A stretch of DNA of 64,000 nucleotides from Photobacterium angustum (GTDB lineage Bacteria; Pseudomonadota; Gammaproteobacteria; Enterobacterales; Vibrionaceae). The stretch's first letter is position 1. Every line of letters starts with the position of its first letter. Shown piece after piece: positions 48,382 through 56,874 of this stretch. The DNA lies in assembly GCF_003026365.1 (NCBI RefSeq), contig NZ_PYOM01000013.1:99865-163864 (forward strand), written 5' to 3'. A program made the position numbers and the translations under genes. The notes below the pieces were generated by a model. The model saw nothing but the letters and a program-made list of their open reading frames with translations. It had not been told where the DNA came from and did no database searches.

Positions 48382-48942
48382 TTATTTATTTTGAATCACT
48401 TTTTTCATTTGGGTACCAATGAAAATGAAGCTGAAACCTTCAAATAGTAGTGATACACCAACAAAAATACCCAGTAATGACATAGAGAATTCTGGATTAT
48501 TCATCAGAGTAAAGAAATAGACACCAATAGCGGTCGAAACCAAACCGCTAATTACAATCCAGCGCCAACCTGCAAGGTGTTTACGACTATTAAAGCCAAA
48601 TAGCATACGAGTAACACCGTTGAAAATCATTGTGGCAATCATTAATACGGTAATAGTGACTAATCCAACAAAAGGCTGACTGAGAATAAATAAGCCGCCA
48701 ATTAAATAGAATAGCGCACTAATAACGTACCAAATTTTAGTTTTCCAATCATGAATACTAAAGGTGTGATAGACCTGTACCAGACCGATTACAAGGAAAA
48801 TAGTCCCAACTATTGTCGTGATAGTCATACCCGCAGCAATAGGTAAGCTAATTGCAAACATGCCCGCTAATGCGACAACAACACCAACAATAATAAACCA
48901 TTTCCAGCCTTTGCTAAGCATTGAACTCACTGGGTTATCCAT
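48382..48942 (-). CDS. HdeD-family (DUF308) membrane protein
   Basis: 186 aa with six TM segments in three pairs, the HdeD fold (GWKWFIIVGVVVALAGMFAI; MTITTIVGTIFLVIGLVQVY). In E. coli HdeD is linked to acid resistance at high cell density; that role is not shown here. Single gene. Confidence 0.85.
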   Translation of the reverse strand: MDNPVSSMLSKGWKWFIIVGVVVALAGMFAISLPIAAGMTITTIVGTIFLVIGLVQVYHTFSIHDWKTKIWYVISALFYLIGGLFILSQPFVGLVTITVLMIATMIFNGVTRMLFGFNSRKHLAGWRWIVISGLVSTAIGVYFFTLMNNPEFSMSLLGIFVGVSLLFEGFSFIFIGTQMKKVIQNK

Positions 48943-49177
48943 AATAAATACCTTAAAAGTAAAAATGTGTAATTTAAATGTTTTTCCTAATACTAGACGT
49001 AATTATTTGATTAGCTAGTAAAATTCTACAGATAAACAGCAATTTAAGTTTTTGAATACAACATGTGATGAAAAGAGATAGTGAGTATTAACAAAAATTG
49101 AATTGGCAGTGAAAATTGTGAGAAATGAAACAGGCGGTTAATTAAATGTGTTTTTTTGATCTAAAAAAAAGAGATAA

Positions 49178-49207
49178 AAGAAGAAAGCCTCTCGTAATGG
49201 AGGCTTT
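49178..49207 (-). terminator. Terminator after DUF2062 gene
   Basis: AAAGCCTC / GAGGCTTT with 8-nt loop and TTCTTCTTTT on the minus strand. The rest of 48943-49236 is AT-rich with no gene seen. Confidence 0.75.
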
Positions 49208-49236
49208 TGTTTCTTTATATTTGAAAGGTATTGAAA

Positions 49237-49761
49237 TTAGTTAGCCTTACCAATTCGGAATTTACGTTTATTCCAGCTTCTAACAACAGAATATCGCCAT
49301 AAACTACGGATGCCAAAATAGCCGATAAGCGCCGATACTACACTACAAATAAAGCAGCCAAGTAAAAATGGGGGACCAATTTGGCTCATTTGATTAAGTA
49401 AAAAATCCCATGAAAGCTCAAAATGAAACGCGACATGAGGACTATTCAATACCCAAGCACCTAACTTGTAAGCACCATAGAATAAAACAGGCATAGTCAC
49501 AGGGTTACTTACCCAAACTAGAGCCACTGAAAGAGGCAGGTTTACACCAAATAATATAGCTAACCCAGCAGCCATAATCATTTGACTAGGAAGCGGGACG
49601 AAAGCCATGAATAAGCCAACGGCAAATGCACCTGACGCAGAACGACGGTTTAAGCACCATAAGTTCGGGTTATAAAGTACATTACCAAAGATCTTAAGTG
49701 CTTTTTGGCGCTTAATGACGTCATGGCTTGGTAAGAACTTTTTAATAAGATGTCTAGGCAT
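49237..49761 (-). CDS. DUF2062 membrane protein
   Basis: 174 aa. WCLNRRSASGAFAVGLFMAFVPLPSQM and ALVWVSNPVTMPVLFYGAYKLG are the DUF2062 hallmarks, with three to four TM segments. Function unknown. It is divergent from comEC, the arrangement I recall from Vibrio. Confidence 0.85.
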   Translation of the reverse strand: MPRHLIKKFLPSHDVIKRQKALKIFGNVLYNPNLWCLNRRSASGAFAVGLFMAFVPLPSQMIMAAGLAILFGVNLPLSVALVWVSNPVTMPVLFYGAYKLGAWVLNSPHVAFHFELSWDFLLNQMSQIGPPFLLGCFICSVVSALIGYFGIRSLWRYSVVRSWNKRKFRIGKAN

Positions 49762-49792
49762 AATTAATATTTATTAAAATGGCGATAACAGC

Positions 49793-50155
49793 ATGTTACA
49801 AATAGCATTAGGTATCGCAATAGGTTTTCATTCACTGCATTGGTTATCATTTTTACCACCGTACTGGTGGTATATGACAGCAATAATAGTCAGTCTTGTT
49901 ATTTTTTATTATTGTAAAAACCATTTTCTTTTCTGGTTTTCAATAAGTGCTTTTCTAGCGGTGTTATGTGCCGAACAATATCTTAAAAAAGTTGAAGACA
50001 TTCCGCTAAATCGCACAAATCTTACCATAAATGTTCGTATTAGTGCTGTAATAAATAAAAATATACCAATTTCAAATATTGAAGTGGAAGTTGTTGATAA
50101 CTATTTTCTACTGCGACAGGTTAGTGTAGAAAAAGCAACTTACACACATAAATAA
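49793..50155 (+). pseudogene. comEC: comEC N-terminal fragment, cut by insertion
   Basis: ComEC/Rec2 is the inner-membrane channel for single-stranded DNA in natural transformation, normally about 700-800 aa. Only 120 codons remain: three hydrophobic segments (IALGIAIGFHSLHWLSFL, YWWYMTAIIVSLVIFYYC, FLFWFSISAFLAVLCAEQYL) and the start of a DUF4131-like domain (LTINVRISAVINKNIPISN, IEVEVVDNY). The frame then ends at TAA and recombinase genes begin 65 bp later. Identity rests on membrane topology, DUF4131-like text and position beside DUF2062/lolCDE. The remaining comEC is not in the window. Confidence 0.7.
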
Positions 50156-50174
50156 ATCTGGAAGAAACATTATC

Positions 50175-50201
50175 ACTGACTATACTGTATGTATAGCCAG
50201 T
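50175..50201. repeat. Candidate attachment core site
   Basis: Imperfect inverted repeat: ACTGACTATAC, 5-bp centre TGTAT, GTATAGCCAGT (10 of 11 positions pair). It lies between the comEC break and the intA start and has the form of a tyrosine-recombinase core site (two ~11-bp arms around a short spacer). It could instead be an intA operator. Confidence 0.5.
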
Positions 50202-50220
50202 GCTTTTCCATGAGGACTTT

Positions 50221-51543
50221 ATGGCATTTTTAATCAATTCTAGTGATGCTTACAAAGAAACTAATCTCTCTATTAGTAATGGGCAATGCTCTGTTTCGCC
50301 TACCGCTGACAATATCGGCTCGCTGCCAACACTCTATTCTGAAAGTGGTGAATTTAATCACCAAGCAAACAGTTATCTCTTCTATCAAAAAGCCGTAAAG
50401 CAAGCGGTAGACCTGCAACCCTGCGCTCAAGCTTTAAAAGACTACTACCAATTTCTAGAGGATAAGAATCTTCAATGGAATGTATTCCCACCTGTAAAGC
50501 GTTTAAAGCCAACTTACTTATTTCGCTCTCATTTATTGAAGTTAATAAAGCAAGGAAAGTTGGCGCATTCTACCGCCAGTGTGCGTATGAATCAGGTAGT
50601 CAATTATTATAAGTGGTTGATGCATGATGGTTATCTGAAGATAAAGAACGAGAAAGAAGCGCCACTTCTGATGGAGTTCGTATCAATTAAGCGAACCGAT
50701 ATGCTGGCTCACACTGCTCCACGCTTCACGGTAGAAACCAGCGATTTAAGAATCAAAGTGCCAAGAGACAGTGATAGCAAAAACATTCGCCCTTTGAAAC
50801 CATTAAGTCAGGACAGCTTATCGATTCTTACTAACTATCTGCCTGTTGCATCCGAAGAGCTAGGGCTTCAAATTTTGATTTCCATTGATACTGGACTTCG
50901 AATTCAAGAGGTCGCCACGCTAACACTCGATGCCCTCGATATCGCTAAACCACTTGCTGAATCTGAGCATCGTTATGAGATTACGGTTTCACCTCATCGA
51001 AATGGTGTGCAAACGAAATACGGTAAAGAGAGAACCATTGAAATATCGAAAGCTTTGCTTGATAAGCTAGGCACTTACCGCACATGTGATCGACGTTTAA
51101 AGCGAGTGAACAAACTAAATGCCAAGCTCAACAACCTAGAAAAGTCAGCAAAGGCGTTGAGCTACGAAGTGGTTGAGGCATTAGAGTTTTGTTTAAACCA
51201 TGAACCCTTGTTTGTGAGTGAGCAAGGCAACCCTGTATCGCCCAAGTCCATTGAAGCCAGATGGTCGGAGTTAAGAAAGAAAATCAAACAAACTTATCCT
51301 GCCTTTGAGCATCGTTTCCATGATTTTCGTTCAACGTATGGCACGTATCGTCTTAATGACCTGCTCGAAGCTGGTTTGCCTGTTGTGGAGTCTATGGAAT
51401 TACTAATGAGTTGGATGGGACATAAAAACGAATCTACTACTTGGAAGTACCTGCGTTACCTGAAACGTAAAGAAGCCTTCAAAGTTAAATTTGGCATACT
51501 TGATAGCATCATGCACGAAGTATTGGAGGCAGAGTGTGAGTGA
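50221..51543 (+). CDS. intA: Tyrosine recombinase, IntA-like
   Basis: 440-aa integrase and first gene of the module. N-terminal SAM-like DNA-binding region, then a catalytic domain with a full set: R227 (DTGLRIQEVATL), H367 and R370 (HDFRSTYG), H401 (WMGHKNESTT) and nucleophile Y410. The ATG at 50221 has TGAGGA 4-9 bases upstream; a GTG at 50200 is in frame but lies in the inverted repeat. The next gene starts 8 bp inside its 3' end. Order and size fit IntA of SE elements. Confidence 0.85.
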   Translation: MAFLINSSDAYKETNLSISNGQCSVSPTADNIGSLPTLYSESGEFNHQANSYLFYQKAVKQAVDLQPCAQALKDYYQFLEDKNLQWNVFPPVKRLKPTYLFRSHLLKLIKQGKLAHSTASVRMNQVVNYYKWLMHDGYLKIKNEKEAPLLMEFVSIKRTDMLAHTAPRFTVETSDLRIKVPRDSDSKNIRPLKPLSQDSLSILTNYLPVASEELGLQILISIDTGLRIQEVATLTLDALDIAKPLAESEHRYEITVSPHRNGVQTKYGKERTIEISKALLDKLGTYRTCDRRLKRVNKLNAKLNNLEKSAKALSYEVVEALEFCLNHEPLFVSEQGNPVSPKSIEARWSELRKKIKQTYPAFEHRFHDFRSTYGTYRLNDLLEAGLPVVESMELLMSWMGHKNESTTWKYLRYLKRKEAFKVKFGILDSIMHEVLEAECE

Positions 51544-53281
51544 TATTACCTACCTTCACAATTGGAATCCTGACTTATGTATCCAGCTAAAAAGTCAACA
51601 CAATGTTCGAGCTGACTTTAATCGATTTTTGGTTAAACACTTCCCATCCACAGAGGCGATACAACAAGGACAGGAATTTGAAGATGCCGATAGAGAAGGT
51701 TTTGTTTATCAGTTGAAATCTCGATTTGATGAAGCCATTAAAGAGAATGCAAGCCATCAAACCCTTTACGTCTTCTATAGAAGGATATCTCAATATCTTA
51801 GATGGTGCGATAAGGAAGGTGTTTGTTCTTTTACCCAATCTTCGATTGAAGACTACATGAATCACCAGAATGTGCGTGTAATGCGAGGGGAAATCAAAAG
51901 CGCATCTTATCAATCAATTCATTCCCAAACACTGACTGTTTTTACTCAATATTTAGATTTACCTCGCTCATATTTCAATAACGTTACCGTGCGTGATGTT
52001 AGTGATACAGAGTCTTATGAAGCTTACACACGAGACGATTTGAAGCAGATACTCCCTTTCTTACGGGCGTTATTTAAACAAACGCACCAACAGTTTATAG
52101 ATGATCCTGAGAGGCATATCAAAGCGCCCCGTAATATACCTACCATGACTTTTCATTGGAAAGGCAGTGAGTATAAATTATGTGCTGCTATATCAAAAAT
52201 GATGGCGGCTGCTACGTTTTTAATGGCGTATTACACCTACGCAAACACAAGTGAGTTATTCAAGTTAAAGCAGCCCGAGAACGCTTCAACTACGCTTGGC
52301 GAGGTATGGTATTCGATGCCAGCATTTAAGCGCAGAGCCTTTAAAACCATTCGTGTCGAAATGGGGGCGCATGAGCTAGAAATACCCAGATATTCGATGG
52401 ATTTTTTCGATAAGTTACTTGAGGCTTCACGGTTGATTTCTGATGGTGAGAATGCCTTGTTGTTACAAGCCATCACCTCGAAAAAAGTACATCCGATTAC
52501 ACATAATAACCTACAAAATCTCCTTAAAAAATGGGTAGAAAAACACTTTACTTTCACTGACCAAACAGGTAGACGACTGCGCCCTGTCATTAGTCGCTTT
52601 CGAGAAACGGGCGCTCAATTAACCGCATACCATCAAGGTGAAATGGCGAATAACATTATGCTTGGAAATACGCCTAATGTTCGGAAGAAACATTACAGTG
52701 AGGGCAATAAGCAAAGCAATAATGGAATGCTACAAGACACTCTCGCCATTCGTGAAGAGCAAGCAAGAAGTGGTGTCAAAACGGAAGAAGCAAGAAAAAA
52801 CAGCGGCATTGATGTACTTGTGATTGAAAAAGAAAATGCGATTAATTTACCCAATCTCAGTCGCACATCGAACGGTGGTAGTTGTGACGACCCTTTTGGT
52901 AGTAAGTCTCAAAAATACTCCAAAAAAGCGCATAAGCAAGGGTTAGCCAAAGAGGGAGAACGCCTCGCATGTGCTGATTTGTTGGGGTGTTTTGGCTGTC
53001 CTCATCAAGTGATTGTTCAATCCGTTGCAGATATATGGTGCTTGCTTTCGTTTAGAGCCTGTATTGAAGAGTCACTTTATCTTCATTTGGATGCTCACCA
53101 TTACCGTAAGAATTTTGAGCAAGTTATGGTATTTATCGATTCTGAAATCCTTCCAAAGATTCATTCCAAAATAGTAAAACAAGCCCAAGAAAAACTGGAT
53201 GACGATGGGCTTCACCCAGCATGGGATGAGCCTGAATCGATCCTTTATTTAATCCCTGAACGCCAACAGGAGAACGTGTGA
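51536..53281 (+). CDS. tfp: Degenerate tyrosine-recombinase-fold protein, Tfp-like
   Basis: About 581 aa. The C-terminal part keeps the recombinase layout, but key residues are missing: the Arg-I box reads YTYANTSELFKL instead of T-G-x-R-x-x-E-L, and the H-x-x-R box reads ISRFRETGAQL without His. A terminal LGNTPNVRKKHYSEG keeps the Tyr. A C-terminal Cys-rich patch (CADLLGCFGCPHQ) may bind metal. GTG start at 51536 with GGAGGC upstream, 8 bp inside intA. Matches the catalytically inert Tfp described for SE elements. Probably structural in the recombinase complex. Confidence 0.75.
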   Translation: MSDITYLHNWNPDLCIQLKSQHNVRADFNRFLVKHFPSTEAIQQGQEFEDADREGFVYQLKSRFDEAIKENASHQTLYVFYRRISQYLRWCDKEGVCSFTQSSIEDYMNHQNVRVMRGEIKSASYQSIHSQTLTVFTQYLDLPRSYFNNVTVRDVSDTESYEAYTRDDLKQILPFLRALFKQTHQQFIDDPERHIKAPRNIPTMTFHWKGSEYKLCAAISKMMAAATFLMAYYTYANTSELFKLKQPENASTTLGEVWYSMPAFKRRAFKTIRVEMGAHELEIPRYSMDFFDKLLEASRLISDGENALLLQAITSKKVHPITHNNLQNLLKKWVEKHFTFTDQTGRRLRPVISRFRETGAQLTAYHQGEMANNIMLGNTPNVRKKHYSEGNKQSNNGMLQDTLAIREEQARSGVKTEEARKNSGIDVLVIEKENAINLPNLSRTSNGGSCDDPFGSKSQKYSKKAHKQGLAKEGERLACADLLGCFGCPHQVIVQSVADIWCLLSFRACIEESLYLHLDAHHYRKNFEQVMVFIDSEILPKIHSKIVKQAQEKLDDDGLHPAWDEPESILYLIPERQQENV

Positions 53282-55334
53282 TGCCAATTGAGCACTTATA
53301 TTTACATAACTTCCCTGAGAAGCACAAAGTAGAAGAGGTCGATGTTGTCACGCTCTATCATGAAGGGCGTTTTGATGCGTTGGATAAGGTGATTATCTGT
53401 AAAAACGATTTGGGTGAAGTGACGGCTACTTTTGGAGATAGCGATTGGTATTGCTATCCATTTTCTCGAAATAAAGTGAATAAAAGAAATTATCTACAAT
53501 TTTCATCCCTTGATAACCATCCAGAGTTACAACGAGAGTTAAAGCTTTTTGTTTACGGTTGGCTTTTTAATAAAAACCCACAAGGTCGGAAGGCATCGAA
53601 ATTTTCAACGGTGAATACAAAACTTACTAGCATAAATATAAGCTATCACTACCTTGCTGAGCATGGTTTTAGCTCTATCCGTGTCCTTTCAAACCCATCC
53701 GAATGGTCAACACTTGAATCCTATTTAGTCGAAAAAAACTACGCTAAAAGGACAATAGGAAATTGTTTTGCTGCTATCAACAAAGTCATTAAAGATGGCT
53801 CATGGCACAAGGTTAAGCATGGTTTTTCAGCGTTAATACAAAGCAATGTGTTATCAACAAAACTCAATTTGATAGAATCGCAACAAACACTGACTATTCC
53901 TGAGCGATTATGTGATGCCATTTATGGTAAAGCTATTGAGCTTATTGAAGGGGCGCACCCGTACAGAGATTTAATCGCTCAAATCGAAAATGATCTTCAA
54001 GAGAACTACCTTGAGGGAAAAAGAATTGTCGATGAGAAGGTTGCCAATGGTGAGACATATACTTATATGTTGGCTAATAGCAAGATAGATACCAATAAAT
54101 ATGGCATGGCCATTACGCGAAATCAGCCTCAAAGCGCAAGTGATATTATTGCGCGGCTTGCTAAAAAACTGCCAGATATACCACTTAACAACGGCAACGA
54201 TTTTCAGCGGTATCTAGGGCAATTAATCACTTCAAGCTATATTGTCTGTGGTGGTTTTAGTGGTATGCGTGACTCAGAGCTAGATAAACTCACGCCAATA
54301 GTTATTACAAGGACACCTTTGAAGGGCGAGATTATCACATGCTCCAATCGCATACCTTTAAGCTTGGTGAAAAGCGAGAAACATGGGTGACAGCCAGTTC
54401 ATCCAAGGTGGCTATTGAACTCATGATTATCCTCACTAATAGATGGCGACAAGAAGTTGATTATCCTGAGACAAAGTACGCTAACACGCTTTGGGTTAAC
54501 CAGACTTATCGCTCGAAAGCACCTGTATTAATCACAGATTGGAATGCTCGCTTGAGACGATTCTGCAAGCAGTTTGGCTTTATTGTGACAGAGGAAGATT
54601 ACCAAGATTGCCTTGACTCTAACCCTCAGTCACTTGAGAAAGTTAAAAATCAGGTAATAGTTGGTGAACCTTGGCCTATGACCCCACACCAATTTAGGCG
54701 CACTTTAGCATTCTATTGCATTAAGAACCGCTTTGGCACAATGGTGGCTCTCAAGCAGCAGTTTAAACACCTATATCTCGCTATGACAGAGTGGTATACC
54801 AACGGTGGTAAGCTGGCGAGTTACCGAAGCCTTGTCGTTGATGAAAAAATACAAGCCATGCTTGAAAACATAAACGCTGAGACTACGGCTAATAAGATAT
54901 TCAAACAATGGCATTCGAATGAAAAACTATCAGGCTCTCATGGCAAAGCCATTGTAAAAATGCGTGGTGATGTACCAACCATTTACAGTTCTTGGGATGT
55001 GATTTACCAAGCGGTTAAAGATGGAAAACTCACACTGCATGGCTCTTTACATAGCTACTGTAAATCAGGCTATGATTGCGATATGGATGGTGTCGTTGCC
55101 CCTCAATTTTGCGTTGACTGTAGTTCTGGCAGTAGCATCATTGATGAACAACAGGCGAAATGGTGGCAGCGTAAACACAGTAGTTTAGTGGCTTATATGG
55201 GATCGGGCGAAGATATTTCTGTCAGTGAGAAAAGCCACTACATCACTCAAGTGAGAGCCGCAGAGAACGTAATGAGAGATTTTGATATGGACTTTGTGCC
55301 TTTCGAGGCTGAACTGAATATAGTTGAGGTCTAG
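53281..55334 (+). pseudogene. intB: Large tyrosine recombinase, IntB-like, frameshifted
   Basis: Two frames together make one ~680-aa recombinase. Part 1 (53281-54390) holds the N-terminal domain and the first catalytic Arg, R330 (FSGMRDSELDKL). Part 2 (open from about 54288, to 55334, one frame back) holds HQFRRTLAFYCI (His at 54687) and the Tyr of LAMTEWYTNGG. The join is near 54335: restoring one base would give GEIIT then QSHTFKLGEKRETWVT. No classic -1 slippery heptamer is seen, so a 1-base deletion, or a sequencing error, is likelier than programmed shifting. Starts by TGATG overlap with tfp. Confidence 0.75.
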
Positions 55335-55338
55335 GGTT

Positions 55339-55797
55339 ATGGGTAAAAGTGAAAACACCTTAATTGTATTAGAAGCAGCTCTAGAGCGAATTGCTCAAGG
55401 AAAACCGAAGCGTATTCCCACCACACGAAAACTGAGCGTAAGAGCTGTGGAGGAAGAAGCTAATCTCGGTAACGGAAGTGGTTATTACTACCCTGATTTT
55501 GTTCAAAAGGTAAAGCAAACCAAAGCAGACATCGCAAAAGGTAACGGTGAGTACGTCAAGCCAGAAGTGGACGCTGTTCGTGAAAAGCTGAACGAACAAA
55601 AGCGAATCAAAGATAACTTTAAGCAAAAGTACCAAGAGGCTAATAATAAGTTGGCATTGATAGCTGCTTCTCAACACCACTTGAATGACCAATTAGTGAA
55701 AGCATTAGCTCGAATTGATGAATTGGAGCACGAAAATGCAGAGCTTAAAGAGGAACTGGTCACGTTAAAAAGAAGCCAAGTTGTGTCAATTAAGTAA
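55339..55797 (+). CDS. srap: Small coiled-coil protein, Srap-like
   Basis: 152 aa, highly charged. N-terminal half with SVRAVEEEANLGNGSGYYY, which could be a DNA-contacting turn, and a C-terminal coiled coil (~residues 75-148, DAVREKLNEQKRIKDNFKQK to ELEHENAELKEEL). Fourth gene, 4 bp after the intB stop. Position fits srap, the auxiliary recombination factor of SE elements; Tn554 TnpC is a similar small third partner. Direct role not shown. Confidence 0.7.
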   Translation: MGKSENTLIVLEAALERIAQGKPKRIPTTRKLSVRAVEEEANLGNGSGYYYPDFVQKVKQTKADIAKGNGEYVKPEVDAVREKLNEQKRIKDNFKQKYQEANNKLALIAASQHHLNDQLVKALARIDELEHENAELKEELVTLKRSQVVSIK

Positions 55798-55805
55798 GCT
55801 CAGTT

Positions 55806-55836
55806 TAGCCCACTAGATATTCGTCAAAGTGGGCTA
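55806..55836 (+). terminator. Hairpin after recombinase operon
   Basis: 9-bp perfect stem TAGCCCACT / AGTGGGCTA with 13-nt loop, 9 bp after the srap stop. T-run weak (TTAA). Confidence 0.6.
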
Positions 55837-55920
55837 TTAATGCACAGCTACTAATGTTTAGTATGAGAAGCAGATAACAAGAGAAATTGATAACTTCGTA
55901 AATTGTTTCTGCCCCAAATC

Positions 55921-55975
55921 GAGTTAGATCAAATACTCATTTATATCGTGTTAACGTAATTTTGGATTAGTTTTT
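55921..55975 (+). repeat. Direct repeat, left copy
   Basis: 55 bp, starts GAGTTAGATC and ends TTTTGGATTAGTTTTT. It aligns without gaps to 63587-63641 with 46 of 55 identical. Preceded by TGCCCCAAATC (55910). Lies between the recombinase module and the T6SS cluster. Confidence 0.7.
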
Positions 55976-56011
55976 ATAATGTTTTAATGTAATAGCTTGA
56001 CGAATCATATA

Positions 56012-56044
56012 AAACTAAAACGCCTCACAGATTTCTGTGAGGCG
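56012..56044 (-). terminator. Terminator after distal DUF2931 gene
   Basis: 10-bp perfect stem CGCCTCACAG / CTGTGAGGCG, 4-nt loop, then TTTTAGTTTT on the minus strand. End of the T6SS cluster transcript. Confidence 0.88.
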
Positions 56045-56055
56045 ATAGGCCAATA

Positions 56056-56793
56056 TTAATGAAGCTGGTCAACAGTAAAATGTTTTGATGTATAAACCTT
56101 ATTTACCTTGTCCCAAGGGATAGGGGTTAAGGTTGCGTTAGCATTTTCAGCTCTAATATTTAACTCGTCTTCATAGTCATGCTTGTAGGCAGTTGATGAA
56201 TTTCCGTTATAGTCCGTTTCGGGTGTGCTCGTTGGTGACAGCTCTGTAATGTACGTATACTTTCCACATCCTTCTAGCCACACTTTCACTTGTCCATTTG
56301 GTAAGAAGCCAAAATCAAATGTCGTTTGGTAGCAAGCTCGTTTTATTCCATCTGGTCGAATGTAACTTTGCTTTTTATAGGCCAGCGCTTTCATTTTTGG
56401 GGTGACATCTAATTCAGTAATATAGAACTTCGCGTCAAAAAGGGACGTCCAATAAAGCACAACTTTATCGGGTAAATGATTTGTATATCTTATCTGGGAG
56501 TATTGAGCGATCCCAAAAGTTAACGATAATCCATATCCATCATAGTTCGATTGAGACTCTTTAATTCGTTCTAAATCGCTGATTGTCATAAATTGACTAT
56601 GAGTGTGTAAAATAGAGGTCCAATCATCTTGGGTGTTAATACCATATGCTTTAGTGACTCTGACAGGGTAAAATGATGGCATAGCGTAACCAACCGTCCA
56701 ATCAGGAACTTCATCAGGTACGCGTTCTCTATTTATCATGCTACAACCAGCCAGTAATAGGCAGAGCACCCCTGTTGATATAATATTTTTCAT
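56056..56793 (-). CDS. DUF2931 lipoprotein, putative T6SS immunity (distal copy)
   Basis: 245 aa. Lipobox LLLAGC at residue ~16; DUF2931 text LPDKVVLYWTSLFDAKFY and DFGFLPNGQVKVWLEGCGKY. The first ~70 residues are nearly identical to the proximal copy; the middle (residues ~70-110) and a segment near 200 differ. A periplasm-facing lipoprotein next to a phospholipase effector is the pattern of Tli immunity proteins. Its ribosome site (AAAGAC) is weaker than the AAGGAC of the other copy. May protect against a variant effector. Confidence 0.75.
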   Translation of the reverse strand: MKNIISTGVLCLLLAGCSMINRERVPDEVPDWTVGYAMPSFYPVRVTKAYGINTQDDWTSILHTHSQFMTISDLERIKESQSNYDGYGLSLTFGIAQYSQIRYTNHLPDKVVLYWTSLFDAKFYITELDVTPKMKALAYKKQSYIRPDGIKRACYQTTFDFGFLPNGQVKVWLEGCGKYTYITELSPTSTPETDYNGNSSTAYKHDYEDELNIRAENANATLTPIPWDKVNKVYTSKHFTVDQLH

Positions 56794-56839
56794 TTACAGT
56801 CTTTGTTTAAGGAACGCTTAATCTAGATTTTTAATTGAG

Positions 56840-56863
56840 CGCCTCACAGAAACCTGTGAGGCG
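56840..56863 (-). terminator. Decayed terminator between DUF2931 copies
   Basis: Same 10-bp stem CGCCTCACAG / CTGTGAGGCG as after the distal copy, but followed on the minus strand by CTCAATTAAAAA, with no T-run. Read-through into the distal gene is likely. Confidence 0.6.
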
Positions 56864-56874
56864 GTAGGCCAATA

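Noticed and set aside
54288..54390. Programmed -1 frameshift in intB
   Set aside because: No X-XXY-YYZ heptamer with the right phase was found in the overlap, so a mutation or sequence error is preferred.
50221..55797. Recombinase-in-trio (RIT) or Tn554-type transposon
   Set aside because: There are four genes with sizes 440/581/~680/152 and a degenerate second member, which fits SE elements better; Tn554 has only three, with two active recombinase-size proteins. Not fully excluded without a search.
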